A stretch of 56,009 nucleotides of DNA from Marinifilum fragile JCM 15579 (GTDB taxonomy: Bacteria > Bacteroidota > Bacteroidia > Bacteroidales > Marinifilaceae): contig NZ_BAZX01000029.1 in assembly GCF_001310955.1 (NCBI RefSeq), positions 1 through 56,009 on the forward strand, read 5' to 3'. This document shows positions 8,259-19,354 of the stretch, piece by piece. Numbering within the stretch: the first letter of the stretch is position 1; every line of letters starts with the position of its first letter. Both the position numbers and the translations under genes were made by a program. The notes beneath the pieces were generated by a model, which saw only the letters and a program-made list of their open reading frames with translations, was not told where the DNA came from and made no database searches.

Positions 8259-9035
8259 TTAATTACAATCAGAGCATTGGTTTAGCAATTCATCCGCCTC
8301 TTCGAGCATAGGCATTATATTTTCACCAATAAGCATAATGGTTGGCATTTCAAGAGGATTTTGCTCCAATTTACTCATGAAATTGCTCAAGTTTCCAAAT
8401 AGCATCTTTTCGTCTGGATAGGATACTTTCGAGATCGCACAAATGGAAGTGTCTGCTTTAACACCATTTCCAATTAGTTTGTCAATGATACTACCAAGGT
8501 TATTCAAACCCATGTATATCATTACAGGAGTTCCCAGTTGAATCATGCTTGAAACGGCATCGAACTGTTTCATGTCGCCATCCAAAGTAGTGCCTGTACA
8601 AAATAATAGGGTGCGGTTTATTGAGCGCTCGGTAATTGGAATTTGGCAATGGTTTGCCGCAGCAATACCAGCTGTAATTCCTGGGACAAGTTCATAATCA
8701 ATCTTTTCGTTTCGAAGAAAGCGTACTTCCTCAATTCCTCGACCAAAGATTAGAGGGTCGCCGGTTTTTAAACGAACAACACGTTTGCTTTCTTCAACAC
8801 CTTTTTTCATTAAGGCATTGATTCTACACATGCGCTTTATTTGGTCCTGCTGATCTTTATAAGTTTTCCCAACATAGATTTTTTCACAACTCTCAGGAAG
8901 CATTTCAAGAATTTGTTTTCCAAGCAAAGCATCGTATAATACCATGTCTGCCTCCATTAAAACCCTGTGAGCTTTTACCGTCAATAAATCCGGATCTCCA
9001 GGTCCTGCCCCTACAATGTACAATCTATGTTGCAT
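8259..9035 (-). CDS. cobA: Uroporphyrinogen-III C-methyltransferase
   Basis: This 258-residue protein uses S-adenosylmethionine to methylate uroporphyrinogen III at C2 and C7, giving precorrin-2 for siroheme or B12. The SAM-binding start VGAGPGDPDLLTVKA, the KTGDPLIFGRG loop and the VPGITAGIAAA segment are all present. It is a stand-alone SUMT without the CysG oxidase/chelatase domain. No dehydrogenase/chelatase gene is nearby. A Bacteroidota-type promoter is visible upstream at 9084-9114. Confidence 0.95.
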   Translation of the reverse strand: MQHRLYIVGAGPGDPDLLTVKAHRVLMEADMVLYDALLGKQILEMLPESCEKIYVGKTYKDQQDQIKRMCRINALMKKGVEESKRVVRLKTGDPLIFGRGIEEVRFLRNEKIDYELVPGITAGIAAANHCQIPITERSINRTLLFCTGTTLDGDMKQFDAVSSMIQLGTPVMIYMGLNNLGSIIDKLIGNGVKADTSICAISKVSYPDEKMLFGNLSNFMSKLEQNPLEMPTIMLIGENIMPMLEEADELLNQCSDCN

Positions 9036-9083
9036 TTCAGTTCTCTTATATGATCAATTCTACTTCTGTAATTTATAGGATCA

Positions 9084-9114
9084 CAAAAGTAGAATATTCT
9101 TAAAGAACCTCAAG
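9084..9114 (-). promoter_or_regulatory. Bacteroidota-type promoter of cobA with overlapping inverted repeat
   Basis: On the minus strand the -7 element TACTTTTG (9084-9091) fits the Bacteroidota consensus TAnnTTTG. A TTG element lies 19 bases upstream of it (9111-9113). Arms TTCTACTT (9058-9065) and AAGTAGAA (9087-9094) form an inverted repeat overlapping the -7 box, a plausible operator. Confidence 0.5.
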
Positions 9115-9124
9115 TAAATTCAAT

Positions 9125-9955
9125 TTAAATTGTGTCAAGAGGACTTGTGTAAATAAATTTATAATTCAATTTCTTGATTAATTTGGATGAATCAACCCAT
9201 TTGTAAGCCATTTGTTCATCTTCTAGAAATTCAGGTTCGGGCAGATTGGCTGCACGAGCTGCTTTTTGGTAAAAATCTTTTCGAGTTGGGTGCTCCGGAC
9301 AGCAAGCATTAAAAACATCTCCCCAAACATCTTGCCTGATAATCTCAGATATGATTTTCACGCAATCATCCTGGTGAATTAGATTTACCGGAACCAAACC
9401 ATTTTTTAATTTCTTTTTGTTCGATAAAAATCTTCCAGGATGGCGATCATAGCCTATTAAACCACCAAAGCGTAATATGGTAGTTTCAAAATCATTTGAT
9501 TGGGAGAGTATTTCTTCCGCCATAACTAAAGCTTTACCACTTGCCTTTTCAGGAGTTAATTGAAGCTCTTCGGTAACTTTTTCAAGTGTATTTGGATAAA
9601 CGGAGGTACTACTAATGAATAGTATTTTTTTTACGCCATGTTTTTGGGCGTTCTGTTTTAGAGCCTCAATTTGTTTGGGATAGAAGGTGTCAATATCCTC
9701 TCTTCGTTTAGGAGGAATACTGCATACTATAAGATCTGTATTAAAAAAATCATCATCACTACACACCTCTAAATGTGGATTTAATACTACTTGGTAGGCT
9801 TTTAGTCCAAGTTGATGCAGCTCTTCCAGGTTTTCTTCTTGCATTACTGATCCTTTTACCTCAAAGCCTTGTGAAAGCAGTTTTTTGGCTAAAGCCAAAC
9901 CTAGCCATCCACAACCAAGTATTGAGATGCGCTTCAAATTAGAAGTGTCTGTCAT
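9125..9955 (-). CDS. NAD(P)-binding Rossmann-fold protein, YeeZ-like SDR/epimerase family
   Basis: A 276-residue soluble protein. The N-terminus carries the dinucleotide-binding signature ISILGCGWLGLALAKKL (about 10-26). The middle carries LFISSTSVYPNT, the SDR serine region, followed by a degenerate active-site segment; YPNT provides a tyrosine but the usual YxxxK is not obvious. The ILRFGGLIGYDRHPG stretch is typical of YeeZ-like atypical SDR proteins. The substrate is unknown. It lies between cobA and a hypothetical gene on the same strand. Confidence 0.7.
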   Translation of the reverse strand: MTDTSNLKRISILGCGWLGLALAKKLLSQGFEVKGSVMQEENLEELHQLGLKAYQVVLNPHLEVCSDDDFFNTDLIVCSIPPKRREDIDTFYPKQIEALKQNAQKHGVKKILFISSTSVYPNTLEKVTEELQLTPEKASGKALVMAEEILSQSNDFETTILRFGGLIGYDRHPGRFLSNKKKLKNGLVPVNLIHQDDCVKIISEIIRQDVWGDVFNACCPEHPTRKDFYQKAARAANLPEPEFLEDEQMAYKWVDSSKLIKKLNYKFIYTSPLDTI

Positions 9956-9968
9956 AGTTCAATGGATT

Positions 9969-10400
9969 TTATGAATTAGGTTTGTTTTCGTCAAGAATTT
10001 CGGTAATGCTCACCAGGCAGTTTGCAATTTCACGTTTAAAAGGATGATTTGGCATAATACCACTTTCAGCATCCAAGCCATTCAATATTCCCATCCAAAT
10101 TGCACTAATTCCAAAACCAACCAAAATGTCTTTCTGATAATTTTTTACAAATACCTTTCTAAACTCTTCAGTAAAATTGTTGAATTTAACCGCGATTTGA
10201 AATGCATAACTTGAATCGGTATTATTTCTATTTTCAGTATGATAGTTAATTGCTTCAACAAATGCTGTGGCAAGTTGATTGGATTCAATTTCAATTTCGT
10301 TTCGCTTGTCCTGATTGATATCCATGTCATTAACTCCTTTTAGAATCAGATCATTGATATCCTTTGTATTTAGTGAATCCTTTAATAATATAGCGTCCAT
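9969..10400 (-). CDS. Conserved hypothetical protein
   Basis: A 143-residue soluble, mildly acidic protein that I do not recognise. It has no signal peptide and no cysteine motif. The segment QKDILVGFGISAIWMGILNGLD (about 92-113) is hydrophobic and may be a buried helix or a membrane segment. The stop codon is 13 bases upstream of the following SDR-like gene, so the two are probably cotranscribed. Nothing in the sequence identifies a function. Confidence 0.6.
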   Translation of the reverse strand: MDAILLKDSLNTKDINDLILKGVNDMDINQDKRNEIEIESNQLATAFVEAINYHTENRNNTDSSYAFQIAVKFNNFTEEFRKVFVKNYQKDILVGFGISAIWMGILNGLDAESGIMPNHPFKREIANCLVSITEILDENKPNS

Positions 10401-10535
10401 ATTGTATTTGTATTTTATAAGAGGATCTAAAATAGTAGAAAAAACTGTGACTTGGATATTATTTATATTTCAAATGCTTTATTAATTTTGATTCATACTT
10501 AAAATAAACACTATTATAACCTTTAAAATTCACAG

Positions 10536-11834
10536 ATGAAGAAACTATTATCACTTGTTATATTAGGCGGAATTATTGCATCGTGTACCCAAAAGCCAGA
10601 TGCAAATCTGGAAATGAATCAAGTTGCAGAAAGTTACGTGAAAACCGTATTGGAGATTGGTCTTTACGATCCATTGTATGTAGATGCTTATTATGGGCCA
10701 AAAGAATGGAAGACAGAAGTGGAGCAGCGAAAAATGAATCAAATTCCATCGGCGGAGCTCTTGAAACGAATTGAAGATTTAAGTCAAAAAGTGAAGACGC
10801 TTGATGTTTCGGAAAAAGACGAAATGTTGAAATTGCGTAAGCTATACATGTTAAAACAATTTATTGCAGTTAAAGCAAGAATTGAAATGCTATCAGGAAA
10901 GAAATTTACATTTAATGAAGAATCTAATGCATTATATGATGCAGTAGTTCCTGATTTCGAAGACGAGCACTTTGCAGAAATTATCAATGAATTGGAAATA
11001 TTGCTTCCTGGTAAAGGTAATTTAATCGATCGCCTGGCCAAATTTCAAAAGGATTTTGTAATTCCCAAAGACAAGGTAGATACTGTTTTTAGAGCTGCAA
11101 TCGAAGAATCGCGCAAGAGAACAAAACAACATATTTCTTTGCCGGAAAATGAAAATTTTGAATTGGAATATGTTACCGATAAAGCTTGGGCTGGTTACAA
11201 TTGGTATAAGGGGAACAACTTTAGCTTGATTCAGGTTAATATCGATTTTCCGATTCTTATCGATAGAGCCATTGATTTGGCAAGTCATGAGGGATATCCT
11301 GGACATCATGTTTACAATTCATTGTTAGAAAGTAATTTGGTGAAGGAAAGAGGATGGGTTGAGTTTTCTGTATATCCATTATTTAGCCCTCAATCATTAA
11401 TTGCAGAAGGAACTGCAAATTATGGTATTAACGTGGTTTTTCCTCGCGAGGAAAGGATGAAGTTCGAGAAAGAAGTTCTATTTCCTTTGGCAGATTTAGA
11501 TACCGAAAAAGTTGATTTGTATTACCAAATTCAAGAATTAACGCACGAGTTGACTTATGCCAGAACTTCGGCCATGAGAAATTATCTGGATGGAAAATGG
11601 ACGAAAGAAGAAACCGGTAAATGGATGGAAAAATATGCTTTGCGCAAAGCAAATGAATCAACTTTCAGATTTCCGGAAACTTATCGTAGCTATATCATCA
11701 ACTACAATTGGGGGCAAGATTTGGTGAAAGAATACGTAGAGAAAAGAGGAGGAGTGGAAACCAATCCCGATAAGCGTTGGGAGATTTTTACGCATTTAAT
11801 TTCGACACCTCAAGTTCCAACCAATTTAAAATAA
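10536..11834 (+). CDS. Lipoprotein of the DUF885 family (zincin-like motif)
   Basis: The 432-residue protein starts with a lipoprotein signal (MKKLLSLVILGGIIASC, Cys17), so it is anchored in the envelope. The key motif is HEGYPGHH near residue 250, followed by a conserved glutamate stretch SLIAEGTANYG about 35 residues later. This arrangement is typical of DUF885 proteins, thought to be metallopeptidase-like from the HE...H pattern. Enzyme activity is inferred, not shown. It stands alone with its own terminator. Membership in the peptide-utilisation theme of the window is plausible. Confidence 0.72.
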   Translation: MKKLLSLVILGGIIASCTQKPDANLEMNQVAESYVKTVLEIGLYDPLYVDAYYGPKEWKTEVEQRKMNQIPSAELLKRIEDLSQKVKTLDVSEKDEMLKLRKLYMLKQFIAVKARIEMLSGKKFTFNEESNALYDAVVPDFEDEHFAEIINELEILLPGKGNLIDRLAKFQKDFVIPKDKVDTVFRAAIEESRKRTKQHISLPENENFELEYVTDKAWAGYNWYKGNNFSLIQVNIDFPILIDRAIDLASHEGYPGHHVYNSLLESNLVKERGWVEFSVYPLFSPQSLIAEGTANYGINVVFPREERMKFEKEVLFPLADLDTEKVDLYYQIQELTHELTYARTSAMRNYLDGKWTKEETGKWMEKYALRKANESTFRFPETYRSYIINYNWGQDLVKEYVEKRGGVETNPDKRWEIFTHLISTPQVPTNLK

Positions 11835-11850
11835 CTAGAAACAATTATAC

Positions 11851-11882
11851 AACGCCATTGAAATTCATCAATGGCGTTTTTC
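11851..11882 (+). terminator. Terminator after the DUF885 gene
   Basis: Perfect 10-bp stem AACGCCATTG / CAATGGCGTT (11851-11860 and 11869-11878) with an 8-base loop and a T-run, 17 bases past the stop codon. Confidence 0.85.
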
Positions 11883-11943
11883 TTTAAAAATCACTACAAG
11901 TAGGTATATGTTGTTAGGCTGATAAAAACTAGCTTTGAATAGA

Positions 11944-12318
11944 ATGATTTTTAATGCTAAGCATATGAATTACCAAAATGAGGAATTGCCAAAAGGAGCA
12001 ATAAAAGTGGGAAGTACACCTAGTATGAATGAGGAGACAGTAAAGCCTGCCATACTAAAATCGCATTTAGCCCCAAAAGGTAAAATTGGTTTGTTGGTGG
12101 TAGAAGAGGGGCATTGCCAATATGTATGGGAAGATGAAGAAGGACCTGCTTTAGATGCTGATCCGCAACATCCGATTGTTATTTATCCTGAAAGATATCA
12201 TCATGTAATAATAACCGGACCTGTAAAGTTTAGAGTAGAGTTTTATACTCTATTGGATAAGGTGATTGAAATAAAGCACCCTGAAGAGAAGGAAAGACCG
12301 GGACAAGATTTTTTATAG
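11944..12318 (+). CDS. DUF1971 / YeaR-like cupin protein
   Basis: A short cupin of about 124 residues. ELPKGAIKVGSTPSMNEETV, ILKSHLAPKGKIG and the PERYHHVIITGPVKFRVEFY segment match the order of elements in YeaR/TehB-like DUF1971 proteins (a TP near the start, an H, then a WHN-like YHHV). In enterobacteria yeaR is induced by nitrate or nitric oxide; the biochemical role is unclear. The start is uncertain: TTG at 11935, ATG at 11944 or ATG at 11965 are all in frame, and I chose the first ATG. It is a single-gene unit with its own terminator. Confidence 0.65.
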   Translation: MIFNAKHMNYQNEELPKGAIKVGSTPSMNEETVKPAILKSHLAPKGKIGLLVVEEGHCQYVWEDEEGPALDADPQHPIVIYPERYHHVIITGPVKFRVEFYTLLDKVIEIKHPEEKERPGQDFL

Positions 12319-12337
12319 CTGCAAGAAACAGTGAGAA

Positions 12338-12370
12338 AAAGCCATTGAAATTGTTTTCAATGGCTTTCTT
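12338..12370 (+). terminator. Terminator after the YeaR-like gene
   Basis: Perfect 10-bp stem GCCATTGAAA / TTTCAATGGC (12341-12350 and 12355-12364), extended by AAA/TTT and followed by a T-rich tract. Confidence 0.85.
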
Positions 12371-12496
12371 ATTTTTGTTTACGTAAGTTTTTTCAGACCA
12401 AAAGTTAGCGTTGCTGCACTAATTATTAGAATTAAGGACAAGATTTTATGGGATCAATTTTCAAATTCACTTAATATGAGAATTTTGATCATATCA

Positions 12497-13197
12497 TTAA
12501 CAAAATTGAATGACATTGGATTTGTGGGTAAGCGCATCATATACCAATAGTTTACCTGATAGAACTTCACCAATTTCAAGAATGATTTTAATTGTCTCAC
12601 AAGCTTGCATACTACCTATGATTCCAGCAAAACGCCCAGGACTCCCGAAGGAAGACTTGCTTCCTCTGGTGTTTCAGGAAACAAATCGAAATAGGAGGGC
12701 CCATTTTGATAATTAAAGACAGCAATTTGCCCTTCGAATTCTCCAATGGATGCATGAACAAATGCTTTTTCCTGTTTTTTTGTCACTTTATCAATGCATT
12801 TTCGTGAGTTAAAATTATCCGTTGCACCTACTACAATATCATATTTAGAAATGATTTCATGTGCATTATCATCATCCAGCATGACTGAATAGCAGGATAT
12901 TTTCACATCAGAATTCAATTGATTTAATGTTGCTTTGGCTTGCTCAGCTTTCGATTTACCAATTTCATTTTCTCGGTAAAGGATTTGTCTTTGAAGGTTG
13001 GAAAGACTTACATTATCGGCATCGACAATACCAATTTCACCCACTCCGGCAGCTACAAGATATTGAAGAACCGGAGCTCCTAAGCCTCCGGCACCTACTA
13101 CCAAAACTTTAGCATCTAATAATTTCTTTTGTCCTGATTCGCTAATTTCAGACAAAATAATATGTCGATTGTATCTCTCTTTCTGAATTTCGTTCAT
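12497..13197 (-). pseudogene. thiF: ThiF/MoeB-family sulfur-carrier adenylyltransferase, one-base frameshift near the C-terminus
   Basis: ThiF adenylates the C-terminal glycine of ThiS. From ATG 13197 the protein shows the E1-like nucleotide loop VLVVGAGGLGAPVLQYL, the NLQRQILY arginine motif and the DNFNSR segment. The frame stops early after SGVLGVLLES. Adding one T to the T4 run (plus-strand A4, 12629-12632) restores GVFAGIIGSMQACETIK and continues to a stop at 12497-12499, giving about 233 residues, a normal length. It is the last gene of the thi operon. An upstream start at 13251 would overlap thiH and is not preferred. Confidence 0.85.
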
Positions 13198-13201
13198 ATT
13201 A

Positions 13202-14314
13202 CTATTGTTGCATAAAGTTATCCCAATCTTTCCAAACAACTTCGTAGCCATTGGTTTGAATCATCTTGGCAATTTCAGAAGGACTTCTGTCATCGTTTAC
13301 AGAAAACTGTTCCAATGATTCCTTTGCATTCGTGTACCCGCCAGGATTGGTTTTAGAACCAGCGCTATATGAAGTTGCACCAAGTTGTAACATGTTGTCC
13401 CTGAATTTTTCACTTTCTCTGGTTGATAGTGAAATCTCAATGTGATGATTCAAAATCCGATATGCAGTGATCAGTTGTGCCAGGTCTTTTTGAGTGGTTT
13501 CATAATTAGGCTGAAATCCACCAGCGTGAGGACGAAGACGAGGGAAGGAGATGGAATATTTACTCTTCCAGTATTTTTTCTCAAGATACTGAAGATGAAG
13601 TGCGGTAAAGAAAGTATCAACGCGCCAATCTTCTAATCCTAGCAAACAACCTAAGCCAATCTTGTGTACGCCGGCTTCCCCCAATCTGTCAGGCGTTTCC
13701 AATCGGTATTGATAATTCGATTTTTTTCCCGCCGGATGATATTTTTTGTAATTGGTTTCGTTGTAGGTTTCCTGATAGATGTAAACTGTATTCAATCCCT
13801 TGTGAGTCAATTTCTCATACTCATCAGTTGATAAAGGTTGTGCTTCAAGCGAAATCAATGAGAATTGATCTTTTATGCTATCCATCATTTCTCCTATATA
13901 ATCGCATCCACAGTTTTTTTGATCTTCACCGCTAACCAAAAGAATGTGTTCAAATCCTAACTTTTTAATCTCTTCAGCTTCCTGTTTAATCTCTTTAGAA
14001 GTAAGGATTTTGCGATCAAATTTATTTTTGTGATTGAATCCACAATAAACGCAAGTGTTGGTGCAGGAGTTCGAGATGTACAAAGGAATGTACATCTGGA
14101 TGCACTTGCCAAATCGCTTTTGTGTGAGCTGTTTGCTTTTTTGCGCCATTGCTTCCAAACAGGCAGTAGCAGCTGGTGAAATGAGGGCTTGAAAATCATG
14201 CAAATCAATCTTCTCTTTTTCCAGAGCTCTTTTCACATCGGCTTCCGTTTTTGAGTAGATCTGTTTCCTGACTTCTTCCCAATTGTATTTTTGTATTTCG
14301 TTATAGAAACTCAT
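13202..14314 (-). CDS. thiH: 2-iminoacetate synthase ThiH (radical SAM)
   Basis: ThiH cleaves tyrosine with a 5'-deoxyadenosyl radical to give dehydroglycine for the thiazole ring, the oxygen-independent route. The 370-residue protein has the radical-SAM cluster motif CxxxCxxC (Cys84, Cys88, Cys91) and the usual ThiH length. Other family segments visible are HILLVSGEDQK and PGGYTNAKESLEQF near the C-terminus. It lies 18 bases after thiG and 4 bases before thiF. Use of ThiH rather than ThiO fits an anaerobic lifestyle. Confidence 0.95.
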   Translation of the reverse strand: MSFYNEIQKYNWEEVRKQIYSKTEADVKRALEKEKIDLHDFQALISPAATACLEAMAQKSKQLTQKRFGKCIQMYIPLYISNSCTNTCVYCGFNHKNKFDRKILTSKEIKQEAEEIKKLGFEHILLVSGEDQKNCGCDYIGEMMDSIKDQFSLISLEAQPLSTDEYEKLTHKGLNTVYIYQETYNETNYKKYHPAGKKSNYQYRLETPDRLGEAGVHKIGLGCLLGLEDWRVDTFFTALHLQYLEKKYWKSKYSISFPRLRPHAGGFQPNYETTQKDLAQLITAYRILNHHIEISLSTRESEKFRDNMLQLGATSYSAGSKTNPGGYTNAKESLEQFSVNDDRSPSEIAKMIQTNGYEVVWKDWDNFMQQ

Positions 14315-14332
14315 AAGTGTAAGATTAGTTGA

Positions 14333-15109
14333 TTAGTCCAAATCATCAAGAAAAGCAGTTAAAGGACTGCTGGCATTGGCACCAACTGATCGTTCCGCTA
14401 ATTTTGCCTCATATGCCATTCTTCCTGCTTCAACTGCCATTTTAAAAGCTTTAGCCATTTCAACTGGGTTTGGAGATACAGCGATTGCAGTGTTTACAAG
14501 CACGGCATCAGCGCCAAGTTCCATGGACGCTGCAGCATGAGAAGGAGCTCCAATTCCTGCATCAACCACTACCGGCACATTGCTTTGTTCGATGATGATT
14601 TTTAAGAAATCGATGGTTTGTAGTCCGTTGTTTGATCCAATAGGAGAACCCAATGGCATTACGGCAGCTGTTCCAATTTCTTCCAGTTTTTTACAAAGAA
14701 CTGGATCGGCTTGTATGTAAGGCAATACATGAAAGCCCAGTTTCACCAGTTCCTCTGCCGCCTTTAAAGTTTCTTCACCATCAGGGAGCAAATATTTTGG
14801 ATCGGGATGAATTTCCAGTTTTAGCCAATTGGTTTCCAGGGCCTCACGAGCCAATTGTGCTGCAAATACTGCTTCTTTTGCATTTCTGACTCCTGAAGTG
14901 TTAGGCAATAGGTTGACATTAGGAATATTGAGATGCTGTATCATGTTGTCATTCTCATCCTTAATGTCAATTCTTTTCAATGCCATAGTTACCAGTTCTG
15001 ATCCTGAAGCTTCAATGGCTTGTTTCATTATTTCGTTTGAGCTGAACTTTCCGGTTCCTGTGAACAAACGCGATTTGAATATTTTGTCTCCTAGTTTTAA
15101 ATCATTCAT
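14333..15109 (-). CDS. thiG: Thiazole synthase ThiG
   Basis: ThiG condenses deoxyxylulose phosphate, dehydroglycine and ThiS-thiocarboxylate into thiazole phosphate. The 258-residue TIM barrel begins [17 protein letters not shown] and contains [26 protein letters not shown] and the phosphate-binding [14 protein letters not shown] and AVLVNTAIA. Length is normal. Its start overlaps the end of thiE by 8 bases, indicating translational coupling. Confidence 0.96.
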   Translation of the reverse strand: MNDLKLGDKIFKSRLFTGTGKFSSNEIMKQAIEASGSELVTMALKRIDIKDENDNMIQHLNIPNVNLLPNTSGVRNAKEAVFAAQLAREALETNWLKLEIHPDPKYLLPDGEETLKAAEELVKLGFHVLPYIQADPVLCKKLEEIGTAAVMPLGSPIGSNNGLQTIDFLKIIIEQSNVPVVVDAGIGAPSHAAASMELGADAVLVNTAIAVSPNPVEMAKAFKMAVEAGRMAYEAKLAERSVGANASSPLTAFLDDLD

Positions 15110-15710
15110 GAGTTTGGTTGTTTAGTGTTTTTAATAAAGCTCCTGAGATGGCAACTCCATACATTCCCGCTTCCAACAGTTTTTCAATTTCATCCAGAAG
15201 TATTCCTCCAACGGCAACAAGTGGAATTTCGATTCTTTGTACATTCATTTCTGAAATGATTCTTTGATATCCTTCCATTCCAACAATAGGGCTTAGCTTC
15301 TTCTTTGTAGTAGTATGCCTGAATGATCCCACACCAACATAATCGGCACCACGTGATTTTTGAAGAATGATATCATCTAATGTGTTAGCCGTTCCTCCAA
15401 TAATCATTTCGCTGCCCAGAATTTTTCTGGCTTCATCAATGGGAGTATCTTTCAGACCAAGGTGAAGGGCATGAGCACCAATTTCTTTGGCAATATCAAT
15501 GGAATCGTTTATAATTAAAGTTCCATTGCTCATATTGGCATATTGCAACGCTCTTGTTGCTTCCTCCAAAATTTCTTCCTTACTGCTGTTTTTCATCCTG
15601 ATTTGAACTGCCTCAATGCCTTTTTCAAATGCCAGTTTTGCTTGCATGGAGTGAGACAATTCATGATGGTCTTGTGTAATGTATTGAATTTTAGGAATTG
15701 CTCTTTTCAT
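15102..15710 (-). CDS. thiE: Thiamine phosphate synthase (ThiE)
   Basis: ThiE joins the pyrimidine and thiazole phosphates. The 202-residue barrel has QIRMKNSS (pyrophosphate contact), [48 protein letters not shown] and the phosphate loop [13 protein letters not shown]. The expected DVD motif and lysine contacts look substantially preserved. It overlaps the upstream paralogue by 20 bases and thiG by 8. It is the more canonical of the two ThiE-like proteins in the operon. Confidence 0.92.
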   Translation of the reverse strand: MKRAIPKIQYITQDHHELSHSMQAKLAFEKGIEAVQIRMKNSSKEEILEEATRALQYANMSNGTLIINDSIDIAKEIGAHALHLGLKDTPIDEARKILGSEMIIGGTANTLDDIILQKSRGADYVGVGSFRHTTTKKKLSPIVGMEGYQRIISEMNVQRIEIPLVAVGGILLDEIEKLLEAGMYGVAISGALLKTLNNQTHE

Positions 15711-16317
15711 ATATGCTTTGGATTATAGAGTAAATTTTTTTGAAATTTGATCGAATCTTATCCTGATTTTGATGAGGATCATTGGTCCAAACAGCACCTA
15801 AAACAGCAAAGCCATCGAATCCCAATTCTCTAATTTGTTCCATATTTCCGGCTGCTATTCCTCCAAGTGCATGTACCTGAATCTTTCTGGACTCATTGAG
15901 GAACTTTTTGATTTCATACACATCTAGCTTTCCCTTGTATCCTGGTTTTGAAATGCTATCGAAAATCGGACTCAGATAGACATAGTCATAGCCGTCATCT
16001 AACTTTCTGATTTCATCTATTGAATGGCAAGAAGTTCCTCTATAGCAATTTCCAGCCAGGTAATTTCCATTCTCTCTATTCAAAGTGGAGAAATGAATTC
16101 CTTTCACTTTGAACCTTTCAAGAATCTCAATCGAATTAGAGACTACTATTTTTTCATGTAGGTAATCAGGAATTTTTCTAAGGAAACTCTCGAGCTCATC
16201 ATAACTTGCATCAGGTTTTCTCAAATGATAGGTAAAATCAAATTGATCCAGTAAAGAGGAAACAAGATCTGTTTCCCCTTTAAAAAATTCAGGATAAGAA
16301 ATCAAAATCAAATACAT
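15691..16317 (-). CDS. Second ThiE/TenI-like protein
   Basis: This is a 208-residue barrel starting at ATG 16317, just past the thiC stop codon. Segments HYLRKPDAS-like HLRKPDAS, GIHFSTLNRE, GTSCHSIDEIRK, YDYVYLSPIFDSISKPGYKG and VHALGGIAAGN follow the ThiE/TenI pattern. YVYLSPIFDSISKPGY strongly recalls TenI-type proteins, which aromatise the thiazole tautomer rather than couple it. The catalytic role is therefore likely thiazole tautomerase (TenI) rather than a duplicate ThiE. A longer frame to 16488 only reads through the end of thiC and is not used. Confidence 0.85.
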   Translation of the reverse strand: MYLILISYPEFFKGETDLVSSLLDQFDFTYHLRKPDASYDELESFLRKIPDYLHEKIVVSNSIEILERFKVKGIHFSTLNRENGNYLAGNCYRGTSCHSIDEIRKLDDGYDYVYLSPIFDSISKPGYKGKLDVYEIKKFLNESRKIQVHALGGIAAGNMEQIRELGFDGFAVLGAVWTNDPHQNQDKIRSNFKKIYSIIQSIYEKSNS

Positions 16318-16321
16318 TTCC

Positions 16322-18123
<1,802 letters not shown>

Positions 18124-18212
18124 TCTTCTATGAATTTAATTGTTCTTCTTGCATTAGAAGAGGCAATTAAGCGACAGAAGAATATTGAAAGTTTAAGCAG
18201 TGGAGCCTGGGA

Positions 18213-18416
18213 TCATCCACCTTTTGTAGCCGAAACAATCAAAACTTTGTCGTTTTCCTGAAGTTGGTGAGATTCCCAATCCTGTTTTTTCACTACACAA
18301 TTGTTTACTGCTACTGCAATACCTTTTTGATCCACGTATTCAGTCACCGATAAAAGTGTAAACAACGAAGCACAATCATCCAAAGCAATTGGATTACCAT
18401 TACAAAAAATGTTCAT
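18213..18416 (-). CDS. thiS: Sulfur carrier protein ThiS
   Basis: ThiS is the small ubiquitin-like carrier that donates sulfur to the thiazole. From ATG 18416 the product is 67 residues and ends in the required diglycine (SATKGG). An in-frame TTG at 18422 is less likely. It is the first gene of the thi operon, about 42 bases behind the TPP riboswitch and 89 bases ahead of thiC. Confidence 0.92.
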   Translation of the reverse strand: MNIFCNGNPIALDDCASLFTLLSVTEYVDQKGIAVAVNNCVVKKQDWESHQLQENDKVLIVSATKGG

Positions 18417-18458
18417 TTTCAAAAAAGATTACAGGAGTAGAAACAGGAGATACATACA

Positions 18459-18524
18459 TCCCTTGGCAGCATTACTTGCCCAGGTTCATAGGGTATAATC
18501 TCAGCCGTTACAGGCACCCCTTGT
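18459..18524 (-). ncRNA. TPP (THI-box) riboswitch
   Basis: On the minus strand the order of the conserved THI elements is clear: GGGGTGCC (18513-18520), CTGAGATTATACCC (18491-18504), GAACCTG (18481-18487), then GTAATGCTGCCAAGGGA (ending near 18459). These are the P2/P3 and P4/P5 signature words of the thiamine-pyrophosphate riboswitch. It precedes thiS and should switch off the whole thi operon when TPP is abundant. In Bacteroidota this usually acts on translation; no strong terminator follows it here. Confidence 0.95.
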
Positions 18525-18634
18525 TAATAATGTTGACAAACTTAAATGAAATATTTTGAATTTTTACTGTAAACGATTGAAAAATTTATTGGGATGATTT
18601 TATTGTGGTGATATTCAGTAGAATAAAATGTTAT

Positions 18635-19354
18635 TTATTTTACTCTTTTTTCTTCTTCAATTTCTCTTGCTTTAGATAAGGATGTAGCTACCAAACCAGC
18701 CGGAACCGTAACGACACCTACACCAATTAGCAATACAAAAAATGTAAAAATCTTACCTCCTACAGTGATCGGGTAAACATCACCATAGCCAACTGTGGTA
18801 AGAGTAACAATGGCCCACCACAAACTATGAAAAACAGAGGCGAATACTTTGGGTTGGGCCTCATTTTCAAAAAAGTATATTCCAGCTGCCGATAAAAAAA
18901 TTAAGATACCTGTTACGATAAAGAACAGAATGATTTCTTCTTTTACAATTTTAGCTGCGATATGAAATCGGTGTAAAGCTCTGTTGTATCGAATCAACTT
19001 TAACGTTCTGAACACTCTAAAGATTCTGAATGCACGAATTGCTCTAAAATCCAAAGTTCCTTTAAGATAAAAAGGCAGTATGGCCAAAAGATCAATGATT
19101 CCATAGAAACTGAAGATGTATGAAAGAGGACGTTTTGAAACAAAAATTCTAAGGATGTATTCAGCGGAGAATATGATGATACAGAAGATCTCAAAATATC
19201 CCAGAAACTTTACTACATGAGGAGAATTATTAGGTAATGTTTCTACTGAGAATGAAATCAGCGAAAGCATAATTAGAGTTTGGATAAAATAATCGAATAT
19301 TTTTCCATTTTTTGTTGTATTGTCTTCAACAATGCTTCTGATAATTTCCTTCAT
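18635..19354 (-). CDS. Voltage-gated potassium channel (six-transmembrane)
   Basis: A 239-residue Kv-type channel subunit with six membrane segments. S4 (about 104-124) carries regularly spaced arginines (RAIRAFRIFRVFRTLKLIR). The pore helix is followed by the selectivity filter TTVGYGD at 186-192, and S6 contains the PAG hinge (VTVPAG). It assembles as a tetramer in the inner membrane and conducts K+ on depolarisation. There is no long cytoplasmic C-terminal regulatory domain. It is divergent from the AraC-type regulator and stands alone. Confidence 0.92.
   Translation of the reverse strand: MKEIIRSIVEDNTTKNGKIFDYFIQTLIMLSLISFSVETLPNNSPHVVKFLGYFEIFCIIIFSAEYILRIFVSKRPLSYIFSFYGIIDLLAILPFYLKGTLDFRAIRAFRIFRVFRTLKLIRYNRALHRFHIAAKIVKEEIILFFIVTGILIFLSAAGIYFFENEAQPKVFASVFHSLWWAIVTLTTVGYGDVYPITVGGKIFTFFVLLIGVGVVTVPAGLVATSLSKAREIEEEKRVK

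Noticed and set aside
13198..13251. Longer start for thiF
   Set aside because: It overlaps the thiH C-terminus; the conserved N-terminus starts at MNEIQKERY (13197).
18425..18634. Separate small gene upstream of thiS
   Set aside because: The segment is occupied by the TPP riboswitch and its promoter; no coding frame is convincing.
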